A stretch of 6,449 nt of DNA from CCY15215 sp034932145. GTDB lineage: Bacteria > Cyanobacteriota > Cyanobacteriia > Cyanobacteriales > Spirulinaceae. The DNA is taken from assembly GCF_034932145.1 (NCBI RefSeq), contig NZ_JAYGHV010000072.1, forward strand, positions 1-6,449, given 5' to 3'. Position numbers and translations under genes: made by a program. Shown here piece after piece: positions 4,854-6,449 of the stretch. The number at the start of each line of letters is the position of its first letter. Within the stretch, counting starts at the first letter, position 1. The notes below the pieces were generated by a model that was not told the origin of the DNA, ran no database searches, and was given only the letters and a program-made list of their open reading frames with translations.

Positions 4854-6221
4854 ATGCGCCTTTTCTATTTTTTCTCACTATTGCTGTTGGGTCTCCTGCT
4901 GAATAGTTGTACCGAAAAGTCAACCCAAAAATCTCCCCCAAAAAGCCAAGATCGCGATTTAACCATCTGGTGGAGTCAAGGGTTTTATCCCGAAGAAGAC
5001 CAAGCCCTAGAAACCGCGATCGAGCAATGGCAACAACAAGAAAACTTAAAAGTTAATTTAAAATTTGTCCACGAAGACGACCTCCTCCCTCTTACCCTCA
5101 AAGCCCTAGAAGACGAAGCTCCTCCAGATATTTTATTTTCCGTCCGAGCCGACTTTATCGAGAGTCCCCGTTGGGCCTGGCAAGGCGATCTTCTCGATGT
5201 GTCCGAACTCATTGAACCCGTCAAATCTCGCTATAGTGCCAGCGCCCTAGAATCCGTGCAACTCTTTAATCACAAGGCTAATCAACGTGCCTATTATGCT
5301 GTTCCCATCGAACAACAAACTATTCATATTCACTATTGGCGGGATTTACTGGCAGAAGCTGGATTTAGTGAAACTGATATTCCCCAAGATTGGGAGAATT
5401 TTTGGAACTTTTGGAAACAAGTCCAAAACCGTCTCAGAGAAAAAGGAAAAGAAGACATCTACGGACTGGGACTAACTTATTCAACCCAAGCTGTCGATAC
5501 CTTCTATCAATTTGAACAAATGTTAGAAGCCTATGACGTGGAAATCGTCGATCGCGAGGGCAACCTCCAAGTCGATCGTCCCGAGATTCGCAAGGGGATC
5601 GTACAAACCTTGGACTGGTTCACCCGCTTTTATCGCGAAGGCTACGTCCCCGAAAACGCGATTGCTTGGCTCGATGCTGATAATAATGCCAGTTTCCTCA
5701 ATCGCCAAGTGGTGATGACCTTAAACCCCACCCTCTCCATCCCCGGCTCCCAACGTTCCGATCCCCAAGTGTATCGCGAAGAAATGGCTACGATTCCCTT
5801 TCCCAAAGAACCCGATGGAGACCCCCCTAATTATATCGTCGGAGTTAAACACGCCCTCATTTTTACCACCTCCCCCCAACCCGAAGCCGCTAAAAATTTC
5901 CTCGCTTTCCTGATTCAACCCGATCGCCTAGGAAAATACGTGAAAGGGGCATCCGGTCGCTGGTTTCCGGTCATGCCGGAATTGTGGCAAGATCCCTTTT
6001 GGAATGATCGAGAAGATCCCCATGTTGCCGTAGCCGCCCAACAGTTCCGCGCCGGACACACCCGCCCTTCCTATCCTGTCTTTAACCCTGCTTATGCTCG
6101 GGTACAAGCGGAAAATGTCTGGGGTCGTGCCATCTCGCGTATTCTGAATGAGGGATGGACTGCTGAAAAAGCAGCAGATGAAGCGATCGCGAATATTAAA
6201 GCGATCGTCAACGATTGGTAA
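4854..6221 (+). CDS. Family 1 extracellular solute-binding lipoprotein (ABC sugar-binding type)
   Basis: The 455-aa product begins with a lipoprotein signal: a short n-region, a hydrophobic run and the lipobox LNSC, with Cys19 as the predicted lipid-modified residue. A polar, Pro/Ser-rich tether (about 20-34) follows. The periplasmic-binding fold starts at DLTIWWSQ (35-42). It shows the family 1 pattern (COG1653, UgpB-like): PPDILFSV near 90-97, VKHALIFTTSPQPEAAKNF at about 330-348, and the C-terminal helix ending EKAADEAIANIKAIVNDW. The ligand is probably a sugar or similar small solute, but no residue fixes it. No ABC permease or ATPase gene follows. Instead, the next gene starts after 7 nt and encodes a membrane sensor, so this protein may deliver a ligand signal to that sensor or share transport components encoded elsewhere. 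ATG is chosen because it gives a complete signal peptide; there is no clear Shine-Dalgarno site. Confidence 0.92.
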   Translation: MRLFYFFSLLLLGLLLNSCTEKSTQKSPPKSQDRDLTIWWSQGFYPEEDQALETAIEQWQQQENLKVNLKFVHEDDLLPLTLKALEDEAPPDILFSVRADFIESPRWAWQGDLLDVSELIEPVKSRYSASALESVQLFNHKANQRAYYAVPIEQQTIHIHYWRDLLAEAGFSETDIPQDWENFWNFWKQVQNRLREKGKEDIYGLGLTYSTQAVDTFYQFEQMLEAYDVEIVDREGNLQVDRPEIRKGIVQTLDWFTRFYREGYVPENAIAWLDADNNASFLNRQVVMTLNPTLSIPGSQRSDPQVYREEMATIPFPKEPDGDPPNYIVGVKHALIFTTSPQPEAAKNFLAFLIQPDRLGKYVKGASGRWFPVMPELWQDPFWNDREDPHVAVAAQQFRAGHTRPSYPVFNPAYARVQAENVWGRAISRILNEGWTAEKAADEAIANIKAIVNDW

Positions 6222-6228
6222 GTACGTT

Positions 6229-6449
6229 ATGCGTATTTGGACAAAAAGCCTACTCGTACAAATTATTGGTTCTTTTCTGGTTCTTTCCCTCATTGGCGTA
6301 ACTTTGATGGGAGTTTCTGCTTTTGACCAGGCTAAATCCTCCCTTACCCAAGCTGTTTTCGATCGCCTGGATTTAGCAGTTTCCCTCAAGGAAGCAGAGA
6401 TCTATCGTTGGCTACTCGATCGCGCCCGTTCCCTGCAATCCCTAGCAGA
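6229..6449 (+). CDS. Membrane sensor protein, N-terminal part, truncated by window edge
   Basis: ATG at 6229 opens a frame of 73 full codons without a stop to the right edge. Residues about 8-31 form a transmembrane helix (LLVQIIGSFLVLSLIGVTLM). A helix that starts an extracytoplasmic sensor domain follows: LTQAVFDRLDLAVSLKEAEI, then a segment around RWLLDRARSL. This is the standard opening of cyanobacterial dCache/CHASE-type receptors, which continue into HAMP, PAS and histidine kinase or cyclase/GGDEF outputs. The output is outside the window. The 7-nt gap from the solute-binding lipoprotein gene implies one operon and probable translational coupling. Both genes place their ligand-facing parts outside the cytoplasmic membrane. 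Confidence 0.82.
   Translation, partial: MRIWTKSLLVQIIGSFLVLSLIGVTLMGVSAFDQAKSSLTQAVFDRLDLAVSLKEAEIYRWLLDRARSLQSLA

Noticed and set aside
5928..6389. Minus-strand 153-codon frame over the end of the solute-binding gene and the sensor start
   Set aside because: It lies antisense to two well-supported genes, and its product has the Arg/Ser-rich composition of a shadow frame.

Overview
The window looks like cyanobacterial chromosome. The palindromic octamer GCGATCGC (HIP1) occurs more than ten times, in genes and between them. The largest gene encodes the cyanobacterial arginine dihydrolase ArgZ/AgrE, and most of the other proteins are of types typical of cyanobacteria (dCache-type membrane sensors, a Uma2-family protein, a lone lipoprotein solute-binding protein). 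A genus cannot be fixed from the sequence alone.

Layout. Positions 1-528 (minus) hold the N-terminus of a membrane sensor that runs off the left edge. A 178-bp gap with a GC-rich repeat hairpin separates it from argZ/agrE (707-2824, minus), which is intact, with all expected catalytic residues of the arginine-hydrolysing domain. A 341-bp divergent intergenic region follows. It carries a strong Shine-Dalgarno site in front of a four-codon mini-ORF on the argZ strand, and candidate promoters. A 61-aa conserved-looking small protein lies at 3166-3351 (plus).

The stretch 3352-3578 is the oddest part. It contains a 109-bp, about 93% identical, disabled copy of argZ codons 18-53, in the same orientation as argZ. 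Directly after it come nine perfect copies of the heptamer TATCAAC, which run into the 3' end of a Uma2-family gene (3565-4161, minus) and supply its stop codon. Upstream of Uma2 is a small secreted four-cysteine protein (4352-4651, minus, GTG start).

A divergent gap of about 200 bp leads to the last unit, on the plus strand: a family 1 solute-binding lipoprotein (4854-6221), followed after 7 nt by the N-terminus of a second membrane sensor (6229 to the right edge).

How the genes work together. ArgZ/AgrE degrades arginine to ornithine and ammonia, and through its C-terminal half probably to proline. This is the step after arginine release from cyanophycin. The solute-binding lipoprotein and the sensor beside it look like a ligand-sensing pair rather than part of a transporter, because no permease follows before the window ends. 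The other genes show no clear functional link. I see no phage genes, transposase, tRNA, rRNA or CRISPR array. The best candidates for something undescribed are the argZ fragment/heptamer junction, the argZ leader mini-ORF and the binding-protein/sensor pair. None amounts to a demonstrated new system.
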